The position numbers were made by a program, and so were the translations under genes. Positions 27,135 through 35,292 of a stretch of DNA of 64,000 bases are shown here, in pieces. The number at the start of each line of letters is the position of its first letter. The stretch's first letter is position 1. The DNA is from JAHEEL01 sp963700375 (GTDB taxonomy: Bacteria > Actinomycetota > Acidimicrobiia > Spongiisociales > UBA5794), in NCBI GenBank assembly GCA_963700375.1, contig CAVOXF010000003.1, positions 496,001 to 560,000 on the forward strand, given 5' to 3'. A model generated the notes under the pieces. That model had not been told where the DNA came from and ran no database searches. It was given only the letters and a program-made list of their open reading frames with translations.

Positions 27135-27557
27135 ATGGTCGCCAGATTCTCACGCTTCGCCGTGTTGGTCCTTGCCGTGTCGCTGGTCGTAGCAGCCTGC
27201 GGCGGTGAGCCCCGGCCGTCGATCGCCGAGTGGCAGCCGCACTGGGAGGCCGTGCAAGCCATCATCCCGGCTCCGGAGCTCCTCGGCGAACCGCCGGACT
27301 CTGAACTGTGCAATACCACCCATGTGGCCGTGCGGTACGAAGCACCCAAGCTGTTCCCTACGCCGGATCCGACGCTCGACGACGCGCTGACTGATTGGAC
27401 GGAGGTCGCTCGTGGGATGTTCTTCGAATGTCCGCCCGACGAGCCCGGCATGCGCGGCTTCGACGAGGCGTATGCCGAACTCGAACGGTTCGCCGCTGAG
27501 ATCGATGCGGTGATCGCTCTCGACGTTCATGGCCTCAGCGAATCAAGCAACGGCTGA
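27135..27557 (+). CDS. Small lipoprotein, unknown function
   Basis: The 140-residue product has a lipoprotein signal (VLVLAVSLVVAACGG) with the lipidated Cys near residue 22. It continues as a small acidic domain with two more cysteines. No family was recognised. It begins 43 bases after mrp on the same strand, so co-transcription is possible. Confidence 0.68.
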   Translation: MVARFSRFAVLVLAVSLVVAACGGEPRPSIAEWQPHWEAVQAIIPAPELLGEPPDSELCNTTHVAVRYEAPKLFPTPDPTLDDALTDWTEVARGMFFECPPDEPGMRGFDEAYAELERFAAEIDAVIALDVHGLSESSNG

Positions 27558-27614
27558 GCCGGTTGCGAACAACCGCAGGCGGTCGCGTGCGGGAGAGAAT
27601 GCAGGAGAGCCACA

Positions 27615-28247
27615 ACGCTGTCTCTCGCCGATTTCGCCTGGGCAGTTCCGATCGCGATGCTGTGCGCCATTCTCGGTGTCGGAGTCGTGGGACTCGGCCA
27701 GCGCCTGCATCGCTTCGTCAACACCAGATGCCTGATGTGGTTACCGATCGTGGGCGCCGTCGTTGCGGTGCTGGCGGTGCTGTTCGACCAGATCACAGGC
27801 GAATCCGAACTGGCGATCCTCTTCTCGGGATTCAAAGCGCTCAAACCCGTCGTTGAGCAGGCCGACGCCCTCGCACTCGCCACCATTGCCTGGATGCTCC
27901 TATTCAAGGCAGCCGCGTAGAAACTCTCGATGGGAAGCTTCCGGGGCGGCCCGGTGTCCCCAACAATCTTCGTTGGCGCCGTCGCCGGACTGCTCGCGGC
28001 GCATCTGCCTGGTCTTCCGATGAGCTCGGCAGTGCCAGTGGCGATGGCAGCCACCGTCGTCGCGGTGATCCGTTTGCCTCTGGCGGCATCGGTGATAGCG
28101 CTCCTCCTGACAGGGAGCGCCGGAATGCAGGCCGCGGCCCTGATCATCACCGCGATAGTCGTTGGGCACGTGACCGGCGAAGTGATCAGAGGGCGGTTCC
28201 TGGAGAATAACGAGACGCCAAGCACGCCAGGCAACGTACCGATGTAG
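27615..28247 (+). pseudogene. ClC chloride channel/antiporter remnant: 5' truncated, in-frame amber stop
   Basis: One frame reads as the C-terminal half of a ClC protein. It contains ATIAWMLLFKAAA, then TAG (27918-27920), then KLSMGSFRGGPVSPTIFVGA and a final membrane segment to 28247. The family has an aromatic residue, usually Tyr, where TAG occurs, so a single change could explain it. The first half of the channel (selectivity filter GSGIP and GxExP motifs) is absent upstream. AGGAG lies before an ACG-CTG at 27615, but no standard start is near. Two short open frames (27657-27920 and 27930-28247) remain. Confidence 0.7.
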
Positions 28248-28340
28248 ACGCCTGACACGCGCCCGTACGGCCCCGTCGACCCACACGCCATCGATCGGCA
28301 TACAGGAGCGGGTGCCGCCCTATCCGGGGAAGACGTCGCC

Positions 28341-28916
28341 CTACGCAGCCCTCGCGGAACGTCTTCTCAGCCACCACATGACGAACGACACGGCAAGCAG
28401 CAGGCATCCGCCGGCGAACACCGCCCAATCAGGTCCTTCCTCGAGACGCCGGCCATCCTCGATCGTGGTCAATGCGGAGACGTCGAGATACGACTCCCCT
28501 CCCCGTTCCGGGTCGTGATACCGCCACACGCCCGTCGCCCGCACGAGCGGCCCCTCAAGGCGATAGCCGCCGACCGGTGCGAGTCCCTCACCGAGTGCCG
28601 TGGGCATCCGGATACCGACACCTACGTTGGACCCCGCCCTCGGCCCGCCATCCACGAGCGCGTCTCGTGCGTAGGGGTCGTCGTTGAGTTGCGTCCACAT
28701 GTACCCGTCGTGCCGGAAGCCGTAGTCACCCACGAGTTCGCCTTCCACTGTGATCTCACGACCGGCGAATCGTCTGCCGTCCTCCAACAGGTCTGAGACC
28801 GGAACCACCTGACCTGCAAAAGCGAGCGGCGTCCCGGAAAGGAGGAACAGCAGCGCGGTGATCAACGGAAGCAGGCGCGCCCGCGTTCGGCGCTCGAGGA
28901 ACACATGGTGCTTCAC
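28341..28916 (-). CDS. Secreted/membrane protein with C-terminal membrane anchor
   Basis: The 191-residue product has an N-terminal signal or membrane helix (LLPLITALLFLLSGTPLAFA). A beta-rich extracytoplasmic domain with an OB-like pattern follows (REITVEGELVGDYGFR), and a C-terminal helix ends in WWLRRRS. A GTG start lies one base beyond the trkH stop, so it is the last gene of the potassium-uptake operon. No family was named; a structural role at the membrane is only a guess. Confidence 0.62.
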   Translation of the reverse strand: MKHHVFLERRTRARLLPLITALLFLLSGTPLAFAGQVVPVSDLLEDGRRFAGREITVEGELVGDYGFRHDGYMWTQLNDDPYARDALVDGGPRAGSNVGVGIRMPTALGEGLAPVGGYRLEGPLVRATGVWRYHDPERGGESYLDVSALTTIEDGRRLEEGPDWAVFAGGCLLLAVSFVMWWLRRRSARAA

Positions 28917-28917
28917 G

Positions 28918-30414
28918 TCACTTCCCCCTCACCCAGGCGTAGACGAAGCCAAGCAGCGCGAAAACCGCGACGAACTCGAGTCGGCCGGCCCACATCTGGA
29001 CGATGTAGGTGAGCTTCAGCAGCACCGGCATCGTCGGCTCGGTAACCCCAACCGACAGGCCGACATTTGCCCCAGCGCTCACCGACTCGAAGATGGCCTC
29101 CTGGAATCCATAGCCGTAGCCGAGCGCCACCCCGGCGCCCAGTAGGAAGAGCGCAACGTAGAGCAGGGCAACCGTCATCGCCGATTGCGCGAGTTCGGGA
29201 GTGAGCCGCTTCCTGCCCGACTGGAAGTACTGCGTGCTGACAACCGCTCCTTCAGGAAGGAGCAACTGCTTTGTCTGGGCAACAACGGACTTGACGATCA
29301 GGCCGACGCGTAGCGCCTTGATCCCGCCGGCCGTCGACGACGCCATGCCTCCGAGCGCCATGGCGACGACGATCCCGGCAAACGCGAGGCCGCCCCACGT
29401 CGCCAACTCAACGGAAGGGATGGTGGAGAACCCGGTTCCGCTGTGAGCCGAGATGACCTGGAAGAAGCCTTGGCGGGTGAGCCCCGGCACGGTGGTGTAG
29501 ACCCCGGCGACACCCAACCCGACCATAGTGAGCAGTGTTGCCGTCGTGACCGTGGTCAGAATCATGCGCGTCTCGAGATTCTTGAACAGGGATCGTCGAG
29601 GGCCACGCCACAAGGCGTAGTGCAGTCCGAACGACATCGCCCCGGCAACCATGATCACCACCGTCGCAAACTCGAAGATGGCCGAGTGGTAGTAGCCGAG
29701 GCTCGTCGACTGAGGAGCGAAGCCGCCGGTGTCGAAGCCGGCGAAGAAGATCATGAGGCCGTGGAAGAACGCTCGCTTCCACTCAAACCCAAGGACCTGA
29801 TGAGCGATCACGCCGAGCACGACTACGCCGAAGACGAGATGAACAAGGGCAACGGTCCAGATGAAACGTGCCGTCGATCGGACCGACGGCAGGATCCGTT
29901 CGTCGCGTGCCTCGCCGTAGTACAAGGTCAGACCACCGCCGCCGACGAACAGCACCAGTGCAGCGATGATGATCCCCTGGCCTCCGAGGAAGTGCAGCAG
30001 ATGGCGCCAGAAGTTCAGGGACGGCGCCATGTGGTCGAGGTCCTGAACGAGGGCAAGCCCGGTCGTCGACAGGCCCGACATCGCATCGAACACGGCGTCC
30101 ACCGGTCCTCCGTAGTGGCCGGAGAAGAAGAAGGGGATCGAGCCAATCGCCGGAACAACCACCCACGTCAAGGCGACAACCACCATGCCGTGGCTCCAGT
30201 CGAGTCGCTCTCTGGGCGGCCGGTAGCGCAGGCCGAGCTGCCCGAGGAACGCGAAGACGCCGATCATCAGCAGGAACGACGCGAACGGATGCCACTCGCG
30301 CCCGAGCACGGCCCACAACAATGGCGCGCAGCTTGCCGCAGCAACCACCGTGAAGATCCGGCCGAGAGCGAACCCAACGATCTGGAAGTCCTCGCGGCCG
30401 GGCTTGATCAGCAT
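28918..30414 (-). CDS. trkH: TrkH/KtrB-family potassium uptake membrane subunit
   Basis: This 498-residue translocator has the four membrane-pore-membrane repeats of the superfamily. Filter-like glycines are seen in DAMSGLSTTGLAL, FFAGFDTGGFAPQ, SAHSGTGFSTIPS and SVSAGANVGLSVG. It imports K+ with TrkA-type gating proteins encoded just upstream. The start lies one base after the stop of a 48-residue membrane protein gene. The whole group reads trkA-trkA-small protein-trkH in tight overlap. Confidence 0.92.
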   Translation of the reverse strand: MLIKPGREDFQIVGFALGRIFTVVAAASCAPLLWAVLGREWHPFASFLLMIGVFAFLGQLGLRYRPPRERLDWSHGMVVVALTWVVVPAIGSIPFFFSGHYGGPVDAVFDAMSGLSTTGLALVQDLDHMAPSLNFWRHLLHFLGGQGIIIAALVLFVGGGGLTLYYGEARDERILPSVRSTARFIWTVALVHLVFGVVVLGVIAHQVLGFEWKRAFFHGLMIFFAGFDTGGFAPQSTSLGYYHSAIFEFATVVIMVAGAMSFGLHYALWRGPRRSLFKNLETRMILTTVTTATLLTMVGLGVAGVYTTVPGLTRQGFFQVISAHSGTGFSTIPSVELATWGGLAFAGIVVAMALGGMASSTAGGIKALRVGLIVKSVVAQTKQLLLPEGAVVSTQYFQSGRKRLTPELAQSAMTVALLYVALFLLGAGVALGYGYGFQEAIFESVSAGANVGLSVGVTEPTMPVLLKLTYIVQMWAGRLEFVAVFALLGFVYAWVRGK

Positions 30415-30415
30415 G

Positions 30416-30562
30416 TCAGGTCGCCGCGACGACGACGGCGGCGATCACGAGCGCGACCGCCACAAGGCCGGCAACGATGCCGAGTTCGAGCACGAACGCC
30501 AGCGCGGCACCGGCCAGATCATCGGACCAGGCTTGGACACGGCGAACGACGCGTCGTCTCAC
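30416..30562 (-). CDS. 48-residue membrane protein within the Trk operon
   Basis: This small gene starts at a GTG overlapping the trkA stop by four bases (GTGA) and ends one base before trkH. The product begins VRRRVVRRVQAWSDDLAG and continues as one long hydrophobic helix rich in Ala and Val to the C terminus. The positive N terminus suggests it stays in the cytoplasm. The tight coupling on both sides argues for a real gene that may assist or regulate the TrkH-TrkA complex. No homologue was recognised. Confidence 0.7.
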   Translation of the reverse strand: MRRRVVRRVQAWSDDLAGAALAFVLELGIVAGLVAVALVIAAVVVAAT

Positions 30563-31218
30563 GGCGGATTCCCATTCGCAGCAAAGACTTGCTGGAGCGC
30601 CGATTCCTGGGCCACCGTCGTCACCGCCGTAATTCGGTCTCCCGGACGGATACGGGTTCCCGCCTCCGGAACAATGACCTCATCTGCACGCACGATGGCT
30701 GCGATGAGCGACGGAGCGGGAAGCTCGAGATCTCGCAGTGCCGTGGGTGAGAATCCCTTCGGAATCTCGTACTCGCAGAGCGACAGTTGTCCCCGTCCGA
30801 TTACCGCGATTCTCTCGAGTTGGGAGAGCGCCACCTCCTGCGATATCACCTGAACCATCAGATCGGTGATGCCGACGACGGGAATGTTGAGTGCCTCGAA
30901 CGTCGCCCGGTTCCACGGCGTATTGAGCCGGGCCAACACATGTTGCACCCCCAAGGTGAGGCCGAGCTGGCACGCCACGAAATTGACCTCGTCGAGACCG
31001 GTCACCGCAAGGAGCCAGTCAGCGTCGTCGACACCGGCGGCTTCGAGGACCCCGACATTGGTGCCGTCTCCATGAATGACAACCGCATTGACGTCGTCGG
31101 CGACGGCTTGAACTCGGTCTTGATTCTCCTCGACAAGGGCGACAAAGTGTCCCGCCGAGACCAGCCTCGAAGCAAGGAACGACCCGACCTTGCCGCCGCC
31201 GATCAGAAGCATCCTCAT
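30559..31218 (-). CDS. TrkA-family potassium channel regulator, second copy (CeoC-like)
   Basis: This 219-residue protein has an N-terminal RCK/TrkA-N Rossmann domain (MLLIGGGKVGSFLASRL, then VVIHGDGTNV) and a C-terminal TrkA-C domain (PSLIAAIVRADEVIVPEAG). It binds NAD(H) or nucleotides and gates TrkH. The ATG overlaps the preceding trkA stop by four bases. Two consecutive trkA genes recall the actinobacterial ceoB-ceoC pair, where each encodes one half of the E. coli TrkA architecture. Confidence 0.9.
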   Translation of the reverse strand: MRMLLIGGGKVGSFLASRLVSAGHFVALVEENQDRVQAVADDVNAVVIHGDGTNVGVLEAAGVDDADWLLAVTGLDEVNFVACQLGLTLGVQHVLARLNTPWNRATFEALNIPVVGITDLMVQVISQEVALSQLERIAVIGRGQLSLCEYEIPKGFSPTALRDLELPAPSLIAAIVRADEVIVPEAGTRIRPGDRITAVTTVAQESALQQVFAANGNPP

Positions 31219-31874
31219 AGCGGCTCCAACGGTTGGAGGTACTGCTGCACTCGATCCCGCACACCCAGGCGCGCCGCCGCCACGACGAGGTCGTGCTCCC
31301 GGAGTTTGAACGAGCCTGTGGGAATGTGGGTGTGGTCGCCGCGTCGCACCGCGGCGACGCGGAGTTGGCCATCGACCTCCAGCTTCTCAACGGTGAACGC
31401 GTCGGAGTTCGCGCCGATGATCATCTCGACGATCTCGACATCCCCACCCGAGAACGTGACGTGGTACTCGAACTCCTCCTCGATGATCCGTTCGAAGATG
31501 ACGTTGGCGGTGAGCTGAGCACCTGCCACGTACGAGATATCGAGCGCCCGGTAGGAGTCGGCGCGCCCCGGCTCGTCGAGGCGGGCCAGCGTTCGGGGGA
31601 CGCCGAACACCCGCTTGGCCAGCTCCACCGACATCACGTTCGTGTTGTCGGAGTTGGTGACGGCCACGAACGCGTCGGCGAATTCGATCCCGGCTTCCTT
31701 CAGTAGACGAATGTCGATCGGTCGACCGAAATGGGTCGTTCCGTTGAAGGTCGAGCCGAGCGCCTTGAAGGTGCCGGGACGGTCGTCGATGATCGATACA
31801 TCATGGCCCTCTTCAGCCAGGTGCAGCGCAAGGTCGCTCCCAACGCGGCCACATCCGGCGATGACGATTCTCGT
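31215..31874 (-). CDS. TrkA-family potassium channel regulator, first copy (CeoB-like), probable ACG start
   Basis: The Rossmann motif RIVIAGCGRVGSDLALHLAE begins immediately after an ACG at 31872-31874, where the family has its Met. There is no ATG, GTG or TTG in this frame between that point and an upstream stop. AGGAG lies seven bases before the ACG, ideal spacing. The product would be 219 residues, the same as its partner, ending with a TrkA-C domain (HIPTGSFKLREHDLVVAA). A GTG or ATG start inside would delete the nucleotide site, so either a rare ACG start or a base error is present. Confidence 0.82.
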   Translation of the reverse strand, partial: TRIVIAGCGRVGSDLALHLAEEGHDVSIIDDRPGTFKALGSTFNGTTHFGRPIDIRLLKEAGIEFADAFVAVTNSDNTNVMSVELAKRVFGVPRTLARLDEPGRADSYRALDISYVAGAQLTANVIFERIIEEEFEYHVTFSGGDVEIVEMIIGANSDAFTVEKLEVDGQLRVAAVRRGDHTHIPTGSFKLREHDLVVAAARLGVRDRVQQYLQPLEPL

Positions 31875-31972
31875 GTCGGCTCTCCTGTTCGCAGTCTCAC
31901 AATCCTAGGACAATGACCGCTCCGTTCCTCCCCGTTGCGGGCATCAACGGCACCGCCACCTTCGGCGGTTGC

Positions 31973-33304
31973 CTACCTACACAGGCTGTTGACCATCGGG
32001 TAGGGGTTCGCCCAGTCGCCGCCACCGGGTTGCCAGCCGAAATGGAGATGCGGCGCCCATGACGGTGAGTTCCCGGTCGTGCCCACGACGCCGACGGGAT
32101 CGCCGGCTGCGACCTTCTCGCCGCCGGCCAACCCCTCGGCCCATGCATCGAGGTGGGCGTAGTAGTACATATCTCCGGAGTTCCCCAGGAGGTAGAGAGA
32201 GATCCCGCCAAGCGAACTGGTGGACAACCGGTAGATGCGCCCGCTCTCAATCGCAGCGACCGGCGTTCCGCGAGACGCTGACATGTCGACACCCTTGTGG
32301 ATCCGGCCGCCCGACCGCGGAGCGCCCCACGTGTCCGAGAACGACGAGGCACCGTTCACCGGACAGACGCGGCTCGCCGACGCAGGCACCGGGACGGTGG
32401 TGGTTGTTGTCGATGCCGGTTCTGTCGTGGTCGTTGTGGCCGCATCGCTTGATTCGGCGGACACAGCCGTCGTGGTGGTCGTGGTCGTGGACTCCGGCGG
32501 CGCCGTCGCGGGTGCCGGGCCGGCGGTCGTCGCGGGTGCCGGGCCGGCAGTCGTCGTGGTCGTGTCGGCCACGACTTCGGCCGGCCGCGCGACGGTGGTG
32601 GTCGTCGACGAGGCCGCAGCCTGTGCAGCGGCCGCGACTGCTTCGGCCTCCGTCCGCTTCCGCTCTGCTTCGAGCTCCAGAAGACGCCGCTCCTCGGCCT
32701 CGCGTTGCTTGCGCTCCTCCTCCTGCTCCTGCCAGGTCGTCTCGAGTTTCCGGTACTCGGCATTTGCGGCGTCGAGTTCGCTGAGGAGTCGTGTCGCAAG
32801 GGATTCGATCTCGACAACGAGGTCCCGCTGCAGCTCGAGCGCATCGTCCAGGTCCTCGACCTGTGACCGGTACTCGCCCTCGACGGCCAGCATCTCGTCG
32901 ATAACCCGTAGGTCCTGGCCGTGTGCAGCCTGGAGATAGGTGGCACGGACCGGAATATCGGTGAAGCTCGTCGATCCGAACACGGTTGTGACCGCTCCGT
33001 CGGACCCGGCGGTCATGTAGCTCTCACGAACAACGTCTTCGGCGGCGAGCCGCAGAATCGCAAGGCGCTGCTCGGTCTCCGTGACCCGGGTCGCGAGGCC
33101 GTGGAGGCTCTCTCGAATCTGGATCTCGTCCGCAATCGCGGCTTCATAGCGGATGTCCGTCGCTTCGAGGCTCGCCGATATCTCTCGGTTCCTCAGCCTG
33201 GCCGCTTCGAGATCGTCTTGGGTCACCTCGCCCTCATCTGCGGCAAGCACGGGCGCGGCCAGGCCCACCATGAGAATCAGGATGAGGGCGATGCTGCTCT
33301 TCAT
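31973..33304 (-). CDS. Secreted M23 peptidase with coiled coil and Thr-rich linker
   Basis: The 443-residue protein has a signal peptide (MKSSIALILILMVGLAAPVLA) and a long coiled coil at about residues 28-225. A Thr/Pro/Ala low-complexity linker spans about 235-320, and the C-terminal domain is M23-like. Zinc ligands are visible in GGRIHKGVDMSA (H...D) and HLHFGW. EnvC/NlpD-like proteins of this layout cut or activate cutting of peptidoglycan. The ATG overlaps the MBL gene stop by four bases; it is last in the fxsA-nudix-MBL-M23 operon. Confidence 0.87.
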   Translation of the reverse strand: MKSSIALILILMVGLAAPVLAADEGEVTQDDLEAARLRNREISASLEATDIRYEAAIADEIQIRESLHGLATRVTETEQRLAILRLAAEDVVRESYMTAGSDGAVTTVFGSTSFTDIPVRATYLQAAHGQDLRVIDEMLAVEGEYRSQVEDLDDALELQRDLVVEIESLATRLLSELDAANAEYRKLETTWQEQEEERKQREAEERRLLELEAERKRTEAEAVAAAAQAAASSTTTTVARPAEVVADTTTTTAGPAPATTAGPAPATAPPESTTTTTTTAVSAESSDAATTTTTEPASTTTTTVPVPASASRVCPVNGASSFSDTWGAPRSGGRIHKGVDMSASRGTPVAAIESGRIYRLSTSSLGGISLYLLGNSGDMYYYAHLDAWAEGLAGGEKVAAGDPVGVVGTTGNSPSWAPHLHFGWQPGGGDWANPYPMVNSLCR

Positions 33305-34086
33305 TGTCCCGCGATCAACTCGACCATGTTGGATGGCCCCGGTGCGCCCGCCGAGACCCTCACCTTGTCATCGGCCGAGAGCTTCGCCAGCTGAACGGTG
33401 ACCTGATGGACCGCTGCCATCCGGAGGTCCGCCGGGACGAACGCGTAGACCGTATCGACGACATCCGATACGGTCCTGGCTCCCGCCCCGATCGCGTCAA
33501 GGATCTCCCGTTCACGGGCTCGGCGGTGCTCGATGTATCCGGCAATCACCGCTCCGGCGTCATCCATCGAGTCTCCGTGGCCCGGTTCGATACGCGCAAC
33601 ACCGAGATCCCGGACGCGGTACAGCGATTCGAGGTATGCGGACGCATCCTCCATCACGACCGTCGATCCTCCCATGATGTGATCCCCGGTGAACAGCCGT
33701 TCCGAAAGACGGAAGCACAGGTGGTCTTCAGTGTGACCCGGTGTGCAAACGGCTTCGAGGCTCAGATGTCCCACGCCGACGGTGTCTCCGTCCGACAGAC
33801 GAACGTCGGGTTCGAAACCTGGTCCTGGCCGGTTGCCGAGGACCGGAACGTCCAGGCGAGCGGCGAGCATGTTCGAGAGGGGCGCGTGATCGGGGTGGGA
33901 GTGGGTGGCGATGACGGCCGTGGCGGTGCGTCTCCCAATGGCATCCAGGATCGCGAGGAGGTGGCTCCTGATGACCGGCCCGGGGTCGAGGACGGCGACC
34001 TCGTCGCGATCGCCGATCAGATACGTGTTCGTACCCGGTCCGGTGTAGATGCCGGGATTGGGTGCCAGCACCCGCTCCACGGTCAC
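33301..34086 (-). CDS. MBL-fold metallohydrolase (LACTB2/glyoxalase II-like)
   Basis: This 261-residue beta-lactamase-fold hydrolase has THSHPDH near residue 61, CTPGHTEDHLCF, FTGDHIMGGS and EPGHGDSM, the expected dinuclear metal ligands. A C-terminal winged-helix-like extension resembles LACTB2-type hydrolases, some of which are endoribonucleases. The GTG start overlaps the nudix stop (GTGA). The true substrate is not determined. Confidence 0.85.
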   Translation of the reverse strand: MTVERVLAPNPGIYTGPGTNTYLIGDRDEVAVLDPGPVIRSHLLAILDAIGRRTATAVIATHSHPDHAPLSNMLAARLDVPVLGNRPGPGFEPDVRLSDGDTVGVGHLSLEAVCTPGHTEDHLCFRLSERLFTGDHIMGGSTVVMEDASAYLESLYRVRDLGVARIEPGHGDSMDDAGAVIAGYIEHRRAREREILDAIGAGARTVSDVVDTVYAFVPADLRMAAVHQVTVQLAKLSADDKVRVSAGAPGPSNMVELIAGQ

Positions 34087-34880
34087 GCCGACTCGACCTC
34101 CGGCAGGGTTCCATCCCCTGAACGCGCGATACGCTCAAGGGCGTCGAGGAGCGCAGGGTCGCCCTCCTCTATGGCAGCGTCATCGAACCGGGGATCCCCT
34201 GGCATCAAGACCTCGACCGTCCCGTCGACAACCGACAGGCGAGGCTCGATCGACTCGATCGACGCCTGGCTCGCTATGTCGTCCAGCATCTGCCGCGTCG
34301 AACCGAACGAACCGAGATACTCGAGAATTCTCCTAGTCGGGAATGCGACAGCCCATGTTCCACTGTCGGCGCGCCGGAGTGCGTCGTCCGGCCGGATCCA
34401 CACGGCGTCGACCAACTCGCGCCCGTCAACGATCGGATCGACTCCGCCCGGCGCAACCGCGACGAAGAACCGGGTATCGAAGCGGATCGGGAGGGACGTC
34501 GGGGTGATCCAGTTCGCGAAGAACCGGAGCGAATCGCCGGCGAGGCGTCGATCATGCTCGAGGGCGGAAGCGAAAACGGCATCGCCGATCGGTCGTTCCG
34601 CGGACACCGCGGCGCCGCTCTCGAGCACCCAGATGCCGGTCTCCTCGACAAGCTCTCGCAGCGCTGCGGCCCGCCACACCAGCAGCCTGGGATCGGATGA
34701 CGAGACCGCCGCGCACGCGGCGACAGACTCGTCCCCTTCGTCGACAGATCCACCCGGAAACACCCAGGCTCCCCCCATGAACCGTGCGGCGGGATTGCGC
34801 TGCACCATGAGAACCTCGACACGACCGGTCGAGTCACGAACGACGCAGATCGAAGCGGCGGGGCGTGGTACCGCGCTCAC
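34083..34880 (-). CDS. Nudix hydrolase with an insertion in the Nudix box (NUDT19-like)
   Basis: The 265-residue product contains a split Nudix box. GGSVDEGDES is followed by about 17 inserted residues and then RAAALRELVEETGI, which carries the REXXEE metal site. A similar insertion occurs in NUDT19-type acyl-CoA diphosphatases, so a CoA-ester substrate is plausible. The GTG start overlaps the fxsA stop by four bases; upstream extension would run through fxsA out of frame. Confidence 0.82.
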   Translation of the reverse strand: MSAVPRPAASICVVRDSTGRVEVLMVQRNPAARFMGGAWVFPGGSVDEGDESVAACAAVSSSDPRLLVWRAAALRELVEETGIWVLESGAAVSAERPIGDAVFASALEHDRRLAGDSLRFFANWITPTSLPIRFDTRFFVAVAPGGVDPIVDGRELVDAVWIRPDDALRRADSGTWAVAFPTRRILEYLGSFGSTRQMLDDIASQASIESIEPRLSVVDGTVEVLMPGDPRFDDAAIEEGDPALLDALERIARSGDGTLPEVESA

Positions 34881-35257
34881 CGAACGATGGTCCAGCGGTT
34901 CGCTGATCGGGCGACGAACCACCGTCGGATCGCAGCGCGCACGGCGGGAATCAGGAGCAGAAACCCGGTCGCGTCGGTGAGCAGACCCGGCGTGAGAAGA
35001 AACGCTCCAGAGATCAGAATCATGACCCCGTCGGCAAGCGACGCCGTTGGAACCTCTCCTTGCTGGAACTGCAGCCGGACCGACTGGACGGCGTCCCGGC
35101 CCTGCCGGGCGACGAGCCACGAACCGAAGAACGCTGTGAAGACGACGAGGCCGATCGTCCACCAAACGCCGACCGCCTGACTGAACGCCACGAGGATGGC
35201 GATCTCCACGACCGGGACCACCACGAAGGCAGCGAACAGGATCCAGCGCCATCTCAT
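34877..35257 (-). CDS. fxsA: FxsA-family membrane protein
   Basis: This 126-residue membrane protein has three hydrophobic segments and the FxsA landmarks PVVEIAILV, GSWLVARQG and SGAFLLTPGLLTDATGFLLL. FxsA was named for its effect on F-plasmid exclusion of phage T7. Its normal role is unknown. It leads a four-gene overlapping operon and is divergent from selA, with only 35 bp between starts. Confidence 0.9.
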   Translation of the reverse strand: MRWRWILFAAFVVVPVVEIAILVAFSQAVGVWWTIGLVVFTAFFGSWLVARQGRDAVQSVRLQFQQGEVPTASLADGVMILISGAFLLTPGLLTDATGFLLLIPAVRAAIRRWFVARSANRWTIVR

Positions 35258-35292
35258 GGAGTCGAGGATACCGGTGCCGGTAGTCTGCCGAC

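Noticed and set aside
25904..27451. A 515-codon open frame antisense to mrp and a lipoprotein gene
   Set aside because: Low-complexity, His/Gly/Arg-rich translation with no motif, opposite two well-supported genes.
27918..27920. TAG in the ClC frame as a recoded amino acid (for example pyrrolysine)
   Set aside because: The N-terminal half of the channel is also missing and no pyl genes are present; a pseudogene is simpler.
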